A stretch of DNA of 64,000 bases, taken from assembly GCA_963711705.1 (NCBI GenBank), contig CAVQFM010000015.1, positions 425,170 to 489,169 of the forward strand, given 5' to 3'. The notes below the pieces were generated by a model. That model was given only the letters and a program-made list of their open reading frames with translations, made no database searches and was not told the DNA's origin. The DNA comes from RYN-230 sp963711705. Lineage in GTDB: Bacteria > Actinomycetota > Actinomycetes > Streptosporangiales > Streptosporangiaceae. Made by a program: the position numbers and the translations under genes. Shown here in pieces: positions 50,602-59,969 of the stretch (position 1 is the first letter of the stretch; every line of letters begins with the position of its first letter).

Positions 50602-51666
50602 TCACCGCACGCTGTTGGCGAGTCGTGTTGCCTGTTCAGCGTTCAGACGGCCGGTCATTTCGCTCTTGATTTCGAACTGGTAGCGACGGATGGCGGCCCG
50701 GGTTTCGGGTCCGAATGTCCCGTCTATCCGGCCACTGTAGTATCCCATGGTTGCCAGCATCGTCTGGATCCGGCGCCGATCCTGCTCGGACATCTGATCC
50801 TCGTCCGCCATGGTCAGGCGTTGCGGCGGCGCAACCGGCAATGCCACGACCGATGGCTCGGGCGGCGGCGGCGCCGGATGGACGGCAGTGGCGGCCGGCG
50901 CAGCGGGCGCCGCCGAAGGCGAAGCATCGCGCCGCCAACCCGGCTCGACCGCGGGACGATCAAGCGCAGGAACGAAATGCGCCGTCACGGCGGCAGTCTT
51001 GGAAAGCCGGCGGCGCATCCCGCTCATGAACGTGTCGGGGTTCACCGCGCCTTCTGCAACCTGATCGCGCAAGGCCAGCGATGCCGCCGTCGGCCCATCG
51101 GCTGTGCCATCGTTGACGGCACCTATCACGGCGAAATTCGAAGGGCGCATCTGTTCGACGAGCCCGCCCAGTCCTGTCGGCGCTGAAGCAGCCGGTGTCT
51201 GGAACACGTCCAGCACGACAAATCCGGTGCTCTCCTGGGCGCGGATCAGGCTGTCGACCAAACTCTTCGCAATGATACCCTGGGTAAGAACGTCGTAGTC
51301 GCGAGCGATGGTGGTGGATGCCGGCAAAAGAAACGATCGTCCATTGAACTCCAAGGCATAGCCGCAATAGTAGAGCGCGCCCAAAGCAGAAGGTGCTGCA
51401 GCGAGTTGGCGCGCCAAAGCACCAATGGACGTATCGAATTCGCCTCGTCCCAGGTCGCTGCGTTCCATGACCTCGAACCCGCTGCCCCGCAATGCATCGC
51501 GCACGGACGTGGCAGATGCGCTGCACCGCGCAAGGGCAGGCATGCTTGCGTAGCGCCCATTGGAAATGACAAGGGCTATTCGCAATTGTTCCGACCTTGC
51601 CGTGTTCAGACAGCAACACGCAAAGGCCAAACCCACGAAGACGGTTATCAGATGAGCACGCATCAT
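50602..51666 (-). CDS. Caspase-fold protein without catalytic residues, with peptidoglycan-binding tail
   Basis: A 354-residue secreted or lipid-anchored protein (signal LITVFVGLAFACCCL). Residues 27-215 follow the bacterial caspase/metacaspase p20 pattern: LRIALVISNGRYASMPAL, then ALYYCGYALEFNGRSFLLPA and TGFVVLDVFQTPAA. In active members these last two blocks read GHG and DAC; here Tyr103 and Phe155 replace the catalytic His and Cys. A proline-rich linker leads to a C-terminal peptidoglycan-binding module (RIQTMLATMGYYSGRIDGTF, GPETRAAIRRYQFEI). It is the first gene of the operon with heme sensor (21 bp gap) and kinase; a scaffold or sensor role is likely. Confidence 0.85.
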   Translation of the reverse strand: MMRAHLITVFVGLAFACCCLNTARSEQLRIALVISNGRYASMPALARCSASATSVRDALRGSGFEVMERSDLGRGEFDTSIGALARQLAAAPSALGALYYCGYALEFNGRSFLLPASTTIARDYDVLTQGIIAKSLVDSLIRAQESTGFVVLDVFQTPAASAPTGLGGLVEQMRPSNFAVIGAVNDGTADGPTAASLALRDQVAEGAVNPDTFMSGMRRRLSKTAAVTAHFVPALDRPAVEPGWRRDASPSAAPAAPAATAVHPAPPPPEPSVVALPVAPPQRLTMADEDQMSEQDRRRIQTMLATMGYYSGRIDGTFGPETRAAIRRYQFEIKSEMTGRLNAEQATRLANSVR

Positions 51667-51895
51667 CAACCTGCCGGCTCGTCCAATGCGCACGATCTCA
51701 CGATCGCAAGCCAGGCGGCCGTCGCTTCGATCCAATGTCAGGAAACCCACACCCGCGATGGGCCGCCGGCGACCATTTCACCACGCGTGCGATAATTCGC
51801 CACCGCAATCGGGCACGTGGGCTCGATCCGCAGCCCCGGTCACACGATTGTCACAGATGGCCGACACGCCGTGGCGTAGCGCGCGGCAGCAGTGA

Positions 51896-53809
51896 CTACT
51901 GAGTGGAAAACAGCTGCCGGGTCGTGGCGTCGCAAGCGACGGTCTTGGCGTCGCCGAAGACCGGCGTCGGGATGGGAATGACGCGACCGATCGTGATCTG
52001 AGGCGAACGGATCTTGCCCTGCACGAGGACCGGGCCGTGCAGGTCGAGAAGATCGAATGACTTGGGATCGGCCTTGACCTGGGCATTCACGACCTGGCTC
52101 TGCAGCGAAACCTGGCCGCTGACGTGGAGGATTGACTTCTGCGTATCGAGCAGCGTGCGATCGAAGATGACGGTGCCGTGCTGGAAGTTGAGCCGACCCA
52201 GGGCGCACAGGATCGGGATGCGATTGTCGCCCGTCACATAGAGGATCAGCGCGTCGAAGAGCTGCAGGCCGGCCAGGCTCACCATCAGGCTGCTCACCGA
52301 GCCGCCGGTCATCGCCACCTCGACATTGCCGTCGGCAACGCTCATCACTTGGGCCAGCGACTTGCCGGAACCCGCGAGCGCAACCTGGCCCTGGATCTTG
52401 CCCTTGGTCGTGTCGAAATAGCGTGAGTTGCGGAAGAACATGCCGAGCTCGATGTTCGAGCCCCTTAGCGCCGCCCGCACCTTGGGTAGCTCGGTCTGCG
52501 CGTCGATTGCAAGCTCGCCGGCGATGGTGCCGCCGCCGATCAGCGACAGAGTGAGCGGCTTGGCCGTTGCCACGCCGTTGTTGATCAGGACGCGGAACGC
52601 CAGCGCCTGCACCGGCAGATAGGCAGGCGCCACGACCTTCTTGGCGTCGAGCATCACGTCCATGTTCATCGCCCGCAGGCGTTCGGTATGGAGCGGCACG
52701 TTGGGGAAGAGGTCGCCGGTGGCTTCGAGCTGCTGCTGGGTCTGCCTCTGCTGCGCCGAGACGTTGCCGGTCTTGCCCGGCGGCGCGCCGACCAACGGCG
52801 CCAGATCGGCGAAGGCCAGGTTCTGCGAGACCAGCTTGGCGGTGAGGAACTCGGGTTTCTTGGTCTCGTCGATCAGGATGTCGCCGGTGAGATCGCTGTC
52901 GCCGACATGCCACTTGGTGTTCACGAACTTCCACAGGCCGAGCTCGCGGTCGAGCTTGCCGCTGATCCGATAAGGCGGCGTGGGCGGGCCGGGAATGCCT
53001 AGCAATGGGTAGATCTCGGCCAGGTTCGGCCCGGAGAGCGTGAGATCTGCGTTGGCGCCGGTCCACTGGAAGGGATCCTGCACGGTGCCCTTAAGGGCGA
53101 GCTTTGTGGCGCCGTAGTCGACATTGAGATCGATCGGATAAGGCTGCGAGGTGTCGCGCAGCATGAGCGCCGAGCCGCCCACGAAATGGACGGTGAGCGG
53201 CTGGTTCTCGATCTTGCCCTTGAGCTGCAGCTCGGCCTGGGGCTGGCCGCCGGCCTTGCCCTCCGCCGTCGAGACCGTGCCGTCCAGTGACAGCTTGCGC
53301 TTGGTATCCTGGTAGGAAAGACGCCCGTCGGTGATCTCGAGATGGCCGACCAGCGGCATCTCGGTCCTTTCCTTGGGCGCCGCCGCCTTCGCAAGCCCTG
53401 TCGTCACCGGGCTTTCGCCGAGGCTCCAGTTCAACTGCTCCTTGTCGCCCACTTCGATGGCGACCTCGGGCTTGCGCAGTATCAGGCTGGGCAGGACGAG
53501 GTCGCCCTTGAGGAGCGGCCATAGCCGGATGTCGAAGTCGACCTGCTCGGCCTTCAGCATGTGCTCGGCCTTGGCCCAGGCGGCATTGGCGACCTCGACG
53601 CCGTCAAGGTGCACGTGCGCGGTCGAACCCCAGTCGATGGTTATCTTGGCGATGTGCGTCTTGCGGCCCGAATAGGCGCTGGCGCTGCTTTCGACCCGGC
53701 TGCGAAAGTCGTCGGAGGTCAAGAACAGGTAGCCCGCCGCCACCGACACCACGATTAGGGCGACGAAAATGCCGGCCGACCAGCTCAGGATCTTGGCGGT
53801 GCGTCCCAT
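51896..53809 (-). CDS. AsmA family protein
   Basis: A 637-residue envelope protein. One N-terminal helix (ILSWSAGIFVALIVVSVAAG) is followed by the AsmA domain: VHLDGVEVANAAWAKAEHML, LLKGDLVLPSLILRKPEVAI, and the C-terminal AsmA_2 part GQVALAGSGKSLAQVMSVAD and GQVSLQSQVVNAQVKADPKS. Members bridge inner and outer membrane and affect lipid transport. It is intact, 229 bp from the caspase-like gene; that gap holds no gene I can see. Start ATG 53809. Confidence 0.9.
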   Translation of the reverse strand: MGRTAKILSWSAGIFVALIVVSVAAGYLFLTSDDFRSRVESSASAYSGRKTHIAKITIDWGSTAHVHLDGVEVANAAWAKAEHMLKAEQVDFDIRLWPLLKGDLVLPSLILRKPEVAIEVGDKEQLNWSLGESPVTTGLAKAAAPKERTEMPLVGHLEITDGRLSYQDTKRKLSLDGTVSTAEGKAGGQPQAELQLKGKIENQPLTVHFVGGSALMLRDTSQPYPIDLNVDYGATKLALKGTVQDPFQWTGANADLTLSGPNLAEIYPLLGIPGPPTPPYRISGKLDRELGLWKFVNTKWHVGDSDLTGDILIDETKKPEFLTAKLVSQNLAFADLAPLVGAPPGKTGNVSAQQRQTQQQLEATGDLFPNVPLHTERLRAMNMDVMLDAKKVVAPAYLPVQALAFRVLINNGVATAKPLTLSLIGGGTIAGELAIDAQTELPKVRAALRGSNIELGMFFRNSRYFDTTKGKIQGQVALAGSGKSLAQVMSVADGNVEVAMTGGSVSSLMVSLAGLQLFDALILYVTGDNRIPILCALGRLNFQHGTVIFDRTLLDTQKSILHVSGQVSLQSQVVNAQVKADPKSFDLLDLHGPVLVQGKIRSPQITIGRVIPIPTPVFGDAKTVACDATTRQLFSTQ

Positions 53810-53878
53810 GGTTATCTGTGGAACGATCCGGTCGTCGCGTTGGTTCCCTTGGCCGGCTTGCGGGCAACCTCGAGATGC

Positions 53879-54605
53879 TCAATGCGGCAAGGCTTCGCCG
53901 CATTCGCCGGCCTTGCCGATGCGAACGCTGCCAACCGCGATCCGCTCGCCGTGCCATTGCAGCTCGATCCGGGCCCGGCCGCCCTCCGCGCATTGCGGCC
54001 CGTCCTCCTGGCGCCACACCGGCGTCTCGGCCGTCATCTTCTCGTAGTCGGGATAACGCCTTCAAAATGACCAGGCCCTTGGGCAGCGGGTCGAGCCGCG
54101 TGCCAGCTCGTGACGTCGACATCGTGCCAGGCGCCATTCGCCCAGACGTAGAGCAGCTCGCGGTTGAAGTTGCCGGTGCCGGACTCGTCGGCCGGCACGT
54201 GCAGCACGATGCGGCCGCCGGCGTGCAGGATCCGAGGCTTGTCGTACCAGAACGCCGCGTCGTCGCCGGAGATCAGGATCGGACGCAACGTGCCAGCGGC
54301 CAGGCGCTCGAAGATGACTATGCGCGGCCAGGGAAGCGTGTGAAGCGGATCGCCCGGCGCCGGCTTGAAGTCGTAATGGGCCCACGAGAAATCGTGACCG
54401 CCACCGCGCCGACCTGGCCGAATCCGCCGACGTCACAGGCTTCGCCAGACTTGACGAGCGCTGCGACACAGCGCGCCTTGGCGTCGGCCGCGCTCACCGC
54501 GGCCAGGCCGTCGAGATGCCGCAACTCCTCGGCCGAGGCGCCGGCTGCAATCAGGATGCCGGCCACCAGGGCCGCGTCGATCAATCGCTCCAGTCGGAGC
54601 CACAT
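53879..54605 (-). pseudogene. Secreted protein of unknown family, two frameshifts
   Basis: Three frames join to one protein of about 240 residues. The first, from ATG 54605, has a signal (ALVAGILIAAGASA) and ends CDVGGFGQVG; the second, after a shift near 54,400, reads HDFSWAHYDFKPAPG, LRPILISGDDAAFWYDKPRI, ESGTGNFNRELLYVWANGAW; the third, after a shift near 54,080-54,110, reads GVIPDYEKMTAETPVWRQED and ends GECGEALPH at 53879. The frames dovetail without loss, which points to single-base errors rather than decay. Function unknown; periplasmic. Confidence 0.65.
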
Positions 54606-54732
54606 TGCCGCCTCCCGGACGAGATCGGGAATGTTAACCGAGCGATTGGTCAGACGTCATGCAGCAAGACGATCCACGCCGGACACAGATTTGCCACTGG
54701 CCGGCCTCGCGGTTTCGCCCGAGTTTGCCGCG

Positions 54733-55050
54733 ATGCCAAGGGACATTCTCGAGGGGGTTGTCTACGACCGACGGATGAGCGTCCGGCCGCCGCTCAGCGC
54801 GAGGCCGGTGCAGAACAGCGAGACGATCGGCTCGCTGATCGTGGTCGCCGCAGTGTTACTGGACGCCGACTTGCATGGCGGTGTCTTCACCCTCGAGCAG
54901 CTCCTGAAAAAGATGCGCGAACTGCTGAGACCAGGCCGGACGCTCGCGGCCGACGACGTGCGGGCCGTACTGCCGGGCATGGGACACTGCCTGGCCGCGG
55001 TGGGCGGCCGATGGCGGTGGAAGCGCCGCGAGCTGGCCTGCCTGGGCTGA
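54733..55050 (+). CDS. Hypothetical protein
   Basis: About 105 residues from ATG 54733 (or 92 from ATG 54775). The stretch SLIVVAAVLLDADLHGGVFT then LEQLLKKMRELLRPGRTLAA is helical, with a basic end (GGRWRWKRRELACLG). I do not recognise a family. The 127-bp gap before it separates it from the divergent secreted protein. Confidence 0.4.
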   Translation: MPRDILEGVVYDRRMSVRPPLSARPVQNSETIGSLIVVAAVLLDADLHGGVFTLEQLLKKMRELLRPGRTLAADDVRAVLPGMGHCLAAVGGRWRWKRRELACLG

Positions 55051-55091
55051 CCACGGCTCTTCCTCCGCGGCAGCCCGCAGCGACGCAAGGC

Positions 55092-55307
55092 ATGGACAAG
55101 CCCATCCTTCAGAAGGTGACCCTGGCCTTCGTCCTCGGCACTGGCCTCGCGGCAGCGATCGGGCTCGGCATCCTCAGCGCCTGGGCATGGTCGACGCCGG
55201 AAGTGTCGATCTGGCTCAAGGCCGTGCTTCCTCTTCTCACGATCGGCATAGTGGTGCTCGAGGTCATGCTGGGTCTTGCCCTGCGGCGCAAGGCGCGCCT
55301 GCGCTGA
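55092..55307 (+). CDS. Small two-helix membrane protein
   Basis: Seventy-one residues with two hydrophobic helices, VTLAFVLGTGLAAAIGLGIL and VLPLLTIGIVVLEVMLGLAL, and a basic C-terminus (RRKARLR). ATG 55092 lies after CGACGCAAGG. No family recognised. Co-directional with the small membrane protein at 55409. Confidence 0.5.
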   Translation: MDKPILQKVTLAFVLGTGLAAAIGLGILSAWAWSTPEVSIWLKAVLPLLTIGIVVLEVMLGLALRRKARLR

Positions 55308-55408
55308 CTGGCGATCTGCGATGATATAGGCTCTTGCCGAGCCATCTTGCCGAACCATCCCTGAAGCCCGCGGAGGCAGGCCGTGTCGCCGATCGAGCCC
55401 GCCAGTCC

Positions 55409-55675
55409 ATGAAGGCCGCCAAGCCGCGGCAGGTCGGCGCCTGGATCGTGCTCGCGGTCCTGGTGGCGTTCCTGTGCGCGGCCATCGCCTTCATGATCGT
55501 CGGCTGGGGCCCGGGCGAAGGCGAGCGCGGGCAGGAAATGTCGACGGCAGGCTATGTCGCCATGGTGCTGGGCATCATCGTCACCTTGGCGCTGGGGACG
55601 GGCCTGATGGCGCTCGTCTTCTACAGCAACCGCGAAGGCCACGATCAGGACTCGGACCTCAAGCGCGACGAATAA
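55409..55675 (+). CDS. Small two-helix membrane protein
   Basis: Eighty-eight residues: helix 1 VGAWIVLAVLVAFLCAAIAF, an outer acidic loop (GWGPGEGERGQ), helix 2 VAMVLGIIVTLALGTGLMAL, and an acidic tail ending DLKRDE. ATG 55409 is chosen, as the frame before it is not hydrophobic or conserved in kind. Its stop is 2 bp from the end of the convergent NUDIX gene. Confidence 0.55.
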   Translation: MKAAKPRQVGAWIVLAVLVAFLCAAIAFMIVGWGPGEGERGQEMSTAGYVAMVLGIIVTLALGTGLMALVFYSNREGHDQDSDLKRDE

Positions 55676-55677
55676 CG

Positions 55678-56160
55678 TCAGCGCGACGCGGCTTCGCCTC
55701 CGCCGGCCAGCAGCGCCTCGAGACGGTCGAGCAACGGACGCTGCCCCTCGAGGATCTTTGCGCGTGCATCGGCCATGCCGAACCACGCCGCTCGATCGAC
55801 TTCCGGAAACGATTCGCGGCGACCGCTGCGCGGCGGCCATTCGATCTCGAAGGTGTTGCTGTTGAGACGCTCGGCGTCGAACTCGCCCTCCAGCGCGAAG
55901 GCCTCGACCTGCTTGCCGCCACGCTGCCGGATGCTGCCGAGCCTCTGCAACACGCCGGCGGGCGTGCTGCCCAGCTCCTCGGCGAACTCGCGGCGCGCGG
56001 TCATCTCGGCGTCCTCGCCCGCGACGCGCTCGCCCTTGGGAATCGACCAGGCCCCTAGATCCTTGCGACGCCAGAACGGCCCGCCGGGATGGACGAGCAG
56101 CACGAGGAGCTCGCCGCCCGCGCGGCGGTAGAGAAGGATGCCGGCGCTTTCCGTCGCCAT
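55678..56160 (-). CDS. NUDIX hydrolase
   Basis: A 160-residue NUDIX protein. The NUDIX box is GERVAGEDAEMTARREFAEE followed by LG, with the REFAEEL metal-binding glutamates. The lead AGILLYRRAGGELLVLLVHP and WSIPKGE is typical for the group cleaving nucleotide-linked substrates such as diadenosine polyphosphates. It is cytoplasmic. Start ATG 56160, 21 bp from the stop of the hydrolase at 56182; likely one transcript. Confidence 0.85.
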   Translation of the reverse strand: MATESAGILLYRRAGGELLVLLVHPGGPFWRRKDLGAWSIPKGERVAGEDAEMTARREFAEELGSTPAGVLQRLGSIRQRGGKQVEAFALEGEFDAERLNSNTFEIEWPPRSGRRESFPEVDRAAWFGMADARAKILEGQRPLLDRLEALLAGGGEAASR

Positions 56161-56181
56161 GCCCGCGGCCTCCGGTGCAGC

Positions 56182-56952
56182 CTAGTCGCGGCGCCAATCC
56201 GGAAAAGCCAGGGAGCGCCAGCCGCTGCGATCGAATTTCTGCCAGTTTCCTTCGGGCTGGGCGAGGCGGTCGGCGATGGCATAGACCGCCGCCGGGTGAT
56301 GGCCGAGGCCGCAATGGCTGCCATAGACCTCGATGTTCTCGCTCGCCGGGCTGTCCTGGTTGAGACAGGTCTGCCAGGCGCAGATGCCGTCGCTGCGGCT
56401 GAAGATCGAGGTGGTCGGCACCGGCGGCGTCTCGGCCAGCGTGTCGAGCAGCTCCTGATCGTCGACCTTGCTGCCCGACACCATCTCGTAGGCGCGCCAG
56501 GCGTTCGTCGATTTCGGCGAGCCGGCGAAAGGGCTGCCGAGGCTGATGATGCAGCGCACCTTGTCGGGCGCCAGCTTGGCGAGCTGGCGGGCATAGAGGC
56601 CGCCCAGGCTCCAGCCGACGAGGCTGATCTTGCGCCGGGCGTAGCGCTCGAAGAGTGCGTCGATGCGGGCCACCATGTCGCTCTCGAGACTGCCGCGCAG
56701 GCCGCAGTTGCGGCCCTGCTTCCAGCCGTGCGCACGGTAACCGTGCGAATTGAGGAAGCTGCGCAAGGGCCGCGTGCTCGAATCGTCGGCCAGCAGGCCC
56801 GGCAGGACCAACACAGGATGGCCATCTCCTCGCGGCGTGACCGAAAGCCAGGGACGCAGCAGCCAGAATGCGCCGAACTCGGGCATGGCGCGGCCCTCGA
56901 GCAGCATCAGCGTCGTCGACGGAGGAGGAAGGGCAGCCAGGGCGGCGGACAT
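56182..56952 (-). CDS. Alpha/beta hydrolase (lipase/esterase-like)
   Basis: A 256-residue hydrolase. DGHPVLVLPGLLADDSSTRP supplies the oxyanion strand; the nucleophile elbow is ISLVGWSLGGLYARQLAKLA (Ser in GWSLGG), SIFSRSDGICAWQTCLNQ may hold the acid, and YGSHCGLGHHPAAVYAIADR the catalytic His. ATG 56952 is preferred to 56976. No signal peptide is evident. It lies upstream of NUDIX on the same strand. Confidence 0.8.
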   Translation of the reverse strand: MSAALAALPPPSTTLMLLEGRAMPEFGAFWLLRPWLSVTPRGDGHPVLVLPGLLADDSSTRPLRSFLNSHGYRAHGWKQGRNCGLRGSLESDMVARIDALFERYARRKISLVGWSLGGLYARQLAKLAPDKVRCIISLGSPFAGSPKSTNAWRAYEMVSGSKVDDQELLDTLAETPPVPTTSIFSRSDGICAWQTCLNQDSPASENIEVYGSHCGLGHHPAAVYAIADRLAQPEGNWQKFDRSGWRSLAFPDWRRD

Positions 56953-57086
56953 GTTTTTCCTTGTTACGCTATACATCTAGGATACGGGCAACGGTTGCAC
57001 TGCAACATGGCTGCATGGCCGCCCTTCCCGGCGCTGTGGCGTTCCGTCACCGGGCGGGTCCGGACGATTTCCGCACGGGCCGTGCG

Positions 57087-58335
57087 TCAGTCGTATTTGA
57101 CCCGAAGCCTCTCCGAGAAAGCACCGCGCTTGCTCAGCACCCCGTCTGGACCGGGCGCCCTCCGCAGGTTTGGTCGCGCGAGCAGCGGTTTCAGCATCAG
57201 CGGCAGCAGCGCCTTGTTCATCTGGGCGCCGAAGCAGGTATGCAGACCGTAACCGAAGTGAATGTATTCATGCGGCAACCGCCGCGGATTGAAGGCCTGC
57301 GGATCGAGCAGCCGCCGCTCGTCCATCATGGCCGAGCTGAAGGCGGCGTAGACCGTGGCGCCTTCGGGCACCTGCGGTGGCGCGCGACGTTCCCGCGGCG
57401 ATCACGCGTGGATTGCGTGGCGACGCGCGGCAAAGCCGGCCCCAGGGGATCGAAGCGCATCGCCTCGAAGAAGTAGCCGGCCAGCAGCTGCATCGTCGTT
57501 GGCGCGCGCCGCCTGTTGCGCGCCGGCCAGCGCGTCGGGACGGCGCAGCAGCTGCTCGAGCGCCTGCGGCACCACCATGGGCGGCTGCGGCGGGCCGCCG
57601 ACGGCGAAGCTCATCAGCGCGACGCGGATCCAGTCGTCGTTGAAGCGCGCATCGCCGTTGGCCTGTTCGACGAGGCAGCGGCCGAGGACATCGTCCTGCT
57701 TCACCCCGGACGTGCGGCGCGCGTCGATCAGACCCTGGACATGGGCGCGCATGCGCGGCGCCATGCACATCGACTTCGGCCCGCAGCGTTGGGATCGTCG
57801 GCGGCATCGACGAACTGGAATTCGAACAGGCGGGTCGCCCAGACGCGCATGTCCGCCGTCGGGCTGGATCGGGGATGCCGAAATACGATCCCAGCACCTC
57901 GAAGGTGACTCGGCGCACCAGCGAATCGACGACCTCGAGATCGCCGTTCGCCTGCGCCACGATCTGGCCGGCGAGCTGCTCGACCGCGGGCACCAGGCGC
58001 TGGGCGATGTCGGCCGGCCGCACGACCTTCATCAGGGCGGCGGTGTCGTCGCGATAGACCGGCGTGTCGTCCATGCCGAGGATGAACGGAAACCCGCCGG
58101 TGATGATGTCGACCTTGCGCGCCCACGGCACGCGGAACGCCCGGTCGTTGAGGAACACCTCGCGCACGTCGTCGTAGCGCGTCACGACGACGGTGTTGCG
58201 GAAGCGCAGGATGGGGCGGATGGCGCGCAGCACGCGAAAGCCGAAGGGTATGCGCGCCGCGACCCATGTCATCAGCCAGGCCTTGAATCCGGTGGCGGGC
58301 GGGCGCAGCGGATCCTGCGTCGTGGTCATGCTCAT
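57087..58335 (-). pseudogene. Cytochrome P450, several frameshifts
   Basis: A P450 of about 415 residues in pieces. ATG 58335 overlaps the Dyp peroxidase stop (ATGA). Frame 1 gives ILRFRNTVVVTRYDDVREVF, then VDIITGGFPFILGMDDTPVY and VTFEVLGSYFGIPDPA; after shifts near 57,860 and 57,780 come TRLFEFQFVDAADDP and GLIDARRTSGVKQDDVLGRC with the I-helix-like VALMSFAVGGPPQPPM; the last frame holds the heme loop YIHFGYGLHTCFGAQMNKAL (Cys ligand intact) to the stop at 57087. At least four indels. The heme loop and partners suggest the native gene is functional in its source organism. Confidence 0.75.
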
Positions 58336-59969
58336 AGGCTTGCCAGATATTTGAGGGCGGGAATGCTCGGCAGGAAGAAATATTCGCCGCCGGCCGACTG
58401 GATGAAGGTCTCGACCTCGACGATGCGGCGCAAGCGGCTGTTCGCCGATGGTGAAGCCGCCTTTCGGTCCGACCAGCGGATCGGTCTCGTCGTACAGCGT
58501 CGCGAAGTTCTTGTTCAGGATCCAGGTCTGCTGGACGAACTCGAACTGGCGGGCGATGTCGGCGTTGAGGCAGATGAAGAGCAGGCCGCGCTCCGCGCCG
58601 TCGTCGCCCTGGCGGTCAGCCGCCGGCGGTCCGTACTTGCGGCCGCGCCGCAGGATGCGGTGATTGTTGGCGGCGTCGAGCAGGGTTTGCGCCGAGGCCC
58701 AGTCCTTGGCCAGGCTGTCGCGCGGATTGGCGCGGCGCACATGCGAGCCGACCGGGCAGCCATGGCCGTGCGGATCGGTCACGACGAAACCGAAGGCGTT
58801 CTGCGGGAACTCGTACTCGTCCGGCGGGAGAAACCCGCTCGGGCACAGCATGTGGCCGTCGACGTTGCGGCCGACGACCCGTTCGGCCAGCCAGTCGGCC
58901 GTGACGTGGGTCGCGGCCGGATCGTGGGCACGAATTCTGGCGGCGTTGTCGGCCAGCGAATTCCAGAACCGGGCGACGTACTGGCGAAGCTCGCGCACCA
59001 CCATGTAGCTGCCGTTGAGGCCAAAGTTGAAGTAAGCCCTCGGGCGCCCCCTGCTGCGTCAGATCCGAGGTGCGCGCCAGCAGATCGTCCGGCACCAGCG
59101 GACCGGGCGCATCTTCGGCGTGGGCATTGGCATGGCCCAGCAGGATCTCGCCCAGAGGCACGCCATGCCAGGGATCGCGCGGGGCGGGCTGGCCGTCGCT
59201 GAGGACGATCGTATCGTCCTTGCCGCCATCGTCGGTGCCGAACGGAATCGGCTGCGACAGGCCGTCGGCGAAACCGAAATGCTCGCGGGCGATGCCCTTG
59301 GCATCGAGCTGCAGATCGAGCGCGAGCTGGTGGACGATCTTCACGTTGTGCGCTGCGAGCGCCGTCTCGACCGCATCGGCCCAGGCCTGCGACGGCTTTC
59401 GCGTCCTTTTCATAGAGCAGCAGCAAGGCGTGCACGGTGGTGGGCGTGATCACCTGCCGCGGCGGTTCTCCCTTGTCGGGGCCGCTCAGCGCGCGATCGT
59501 CCTTCACCGGCGTGTTGCCGCTCCAGCGCGGCCCGCCCTCGATGACGGGCCGCTGCCACTGGTCCTTGATCCTGTCGCCCAGACGGCGCAGCCGGTCTTC
59601 CTGGTACATGCCCTCGCGAAACGGCTGCGAAAAGCTCGCCAGCGCCTCCGCCGACAGTCCCGATTTCTGCAGGCCCGTCCAGGTGAAGGCGATGGAGGCG
59701 GCGCGCTCGTCCTTGCCGTCGCTGTCGGTGATGGGCGCAACCGCGGCAAGAGCCTTCAACCAGGCGCCCTTGCCGGCGACGGCACCGGCGCCGGGACCGT
59801 TCTCCGGCCAGTCGCACATCAGGAACAGCGCCTTGGCCGCCGGCAGATCGGCGAAGCCGCTGACGACGATGCCCTGCGTCAGCGCATCGTGCGGCGGCTT
59901 CAGCTTCCAGCTCGGCCGTGGTGCCGGAAGTCGATCAGGCGTTCGACTGGTCACAGATCCCGCGCCCAT
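58332..59969 (-). pseudogene. Dyp-type peroxidase, three frameshifts
   Basis: A heme peroxidase of about 540 residues. Frame 1, from ATG 59969, reads DALTQGIVVSGFADLPAAKA and VITPTTVHALLLLYEKDAKA; frame 2 (from about 59,410) carries the Dyp signature EHFGFADGLSQPIPFGTDDG; frame 3 (from about 59,040) GSYMVVRELRQYVARFWNSL with GCPVGSHVRRANPRDS holding the conserved Arg and His; frame 4 (from about 58,435) RIVEVETFIQSAGGEYFFLP to the stop. The pieces dovetail, so single-base errors are likely. It oxidises dyes, phenols or unknown substrates with peroxide. Start overlaps the upstream gene; stop overlaps the P450 start. Confidence 0.75.
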
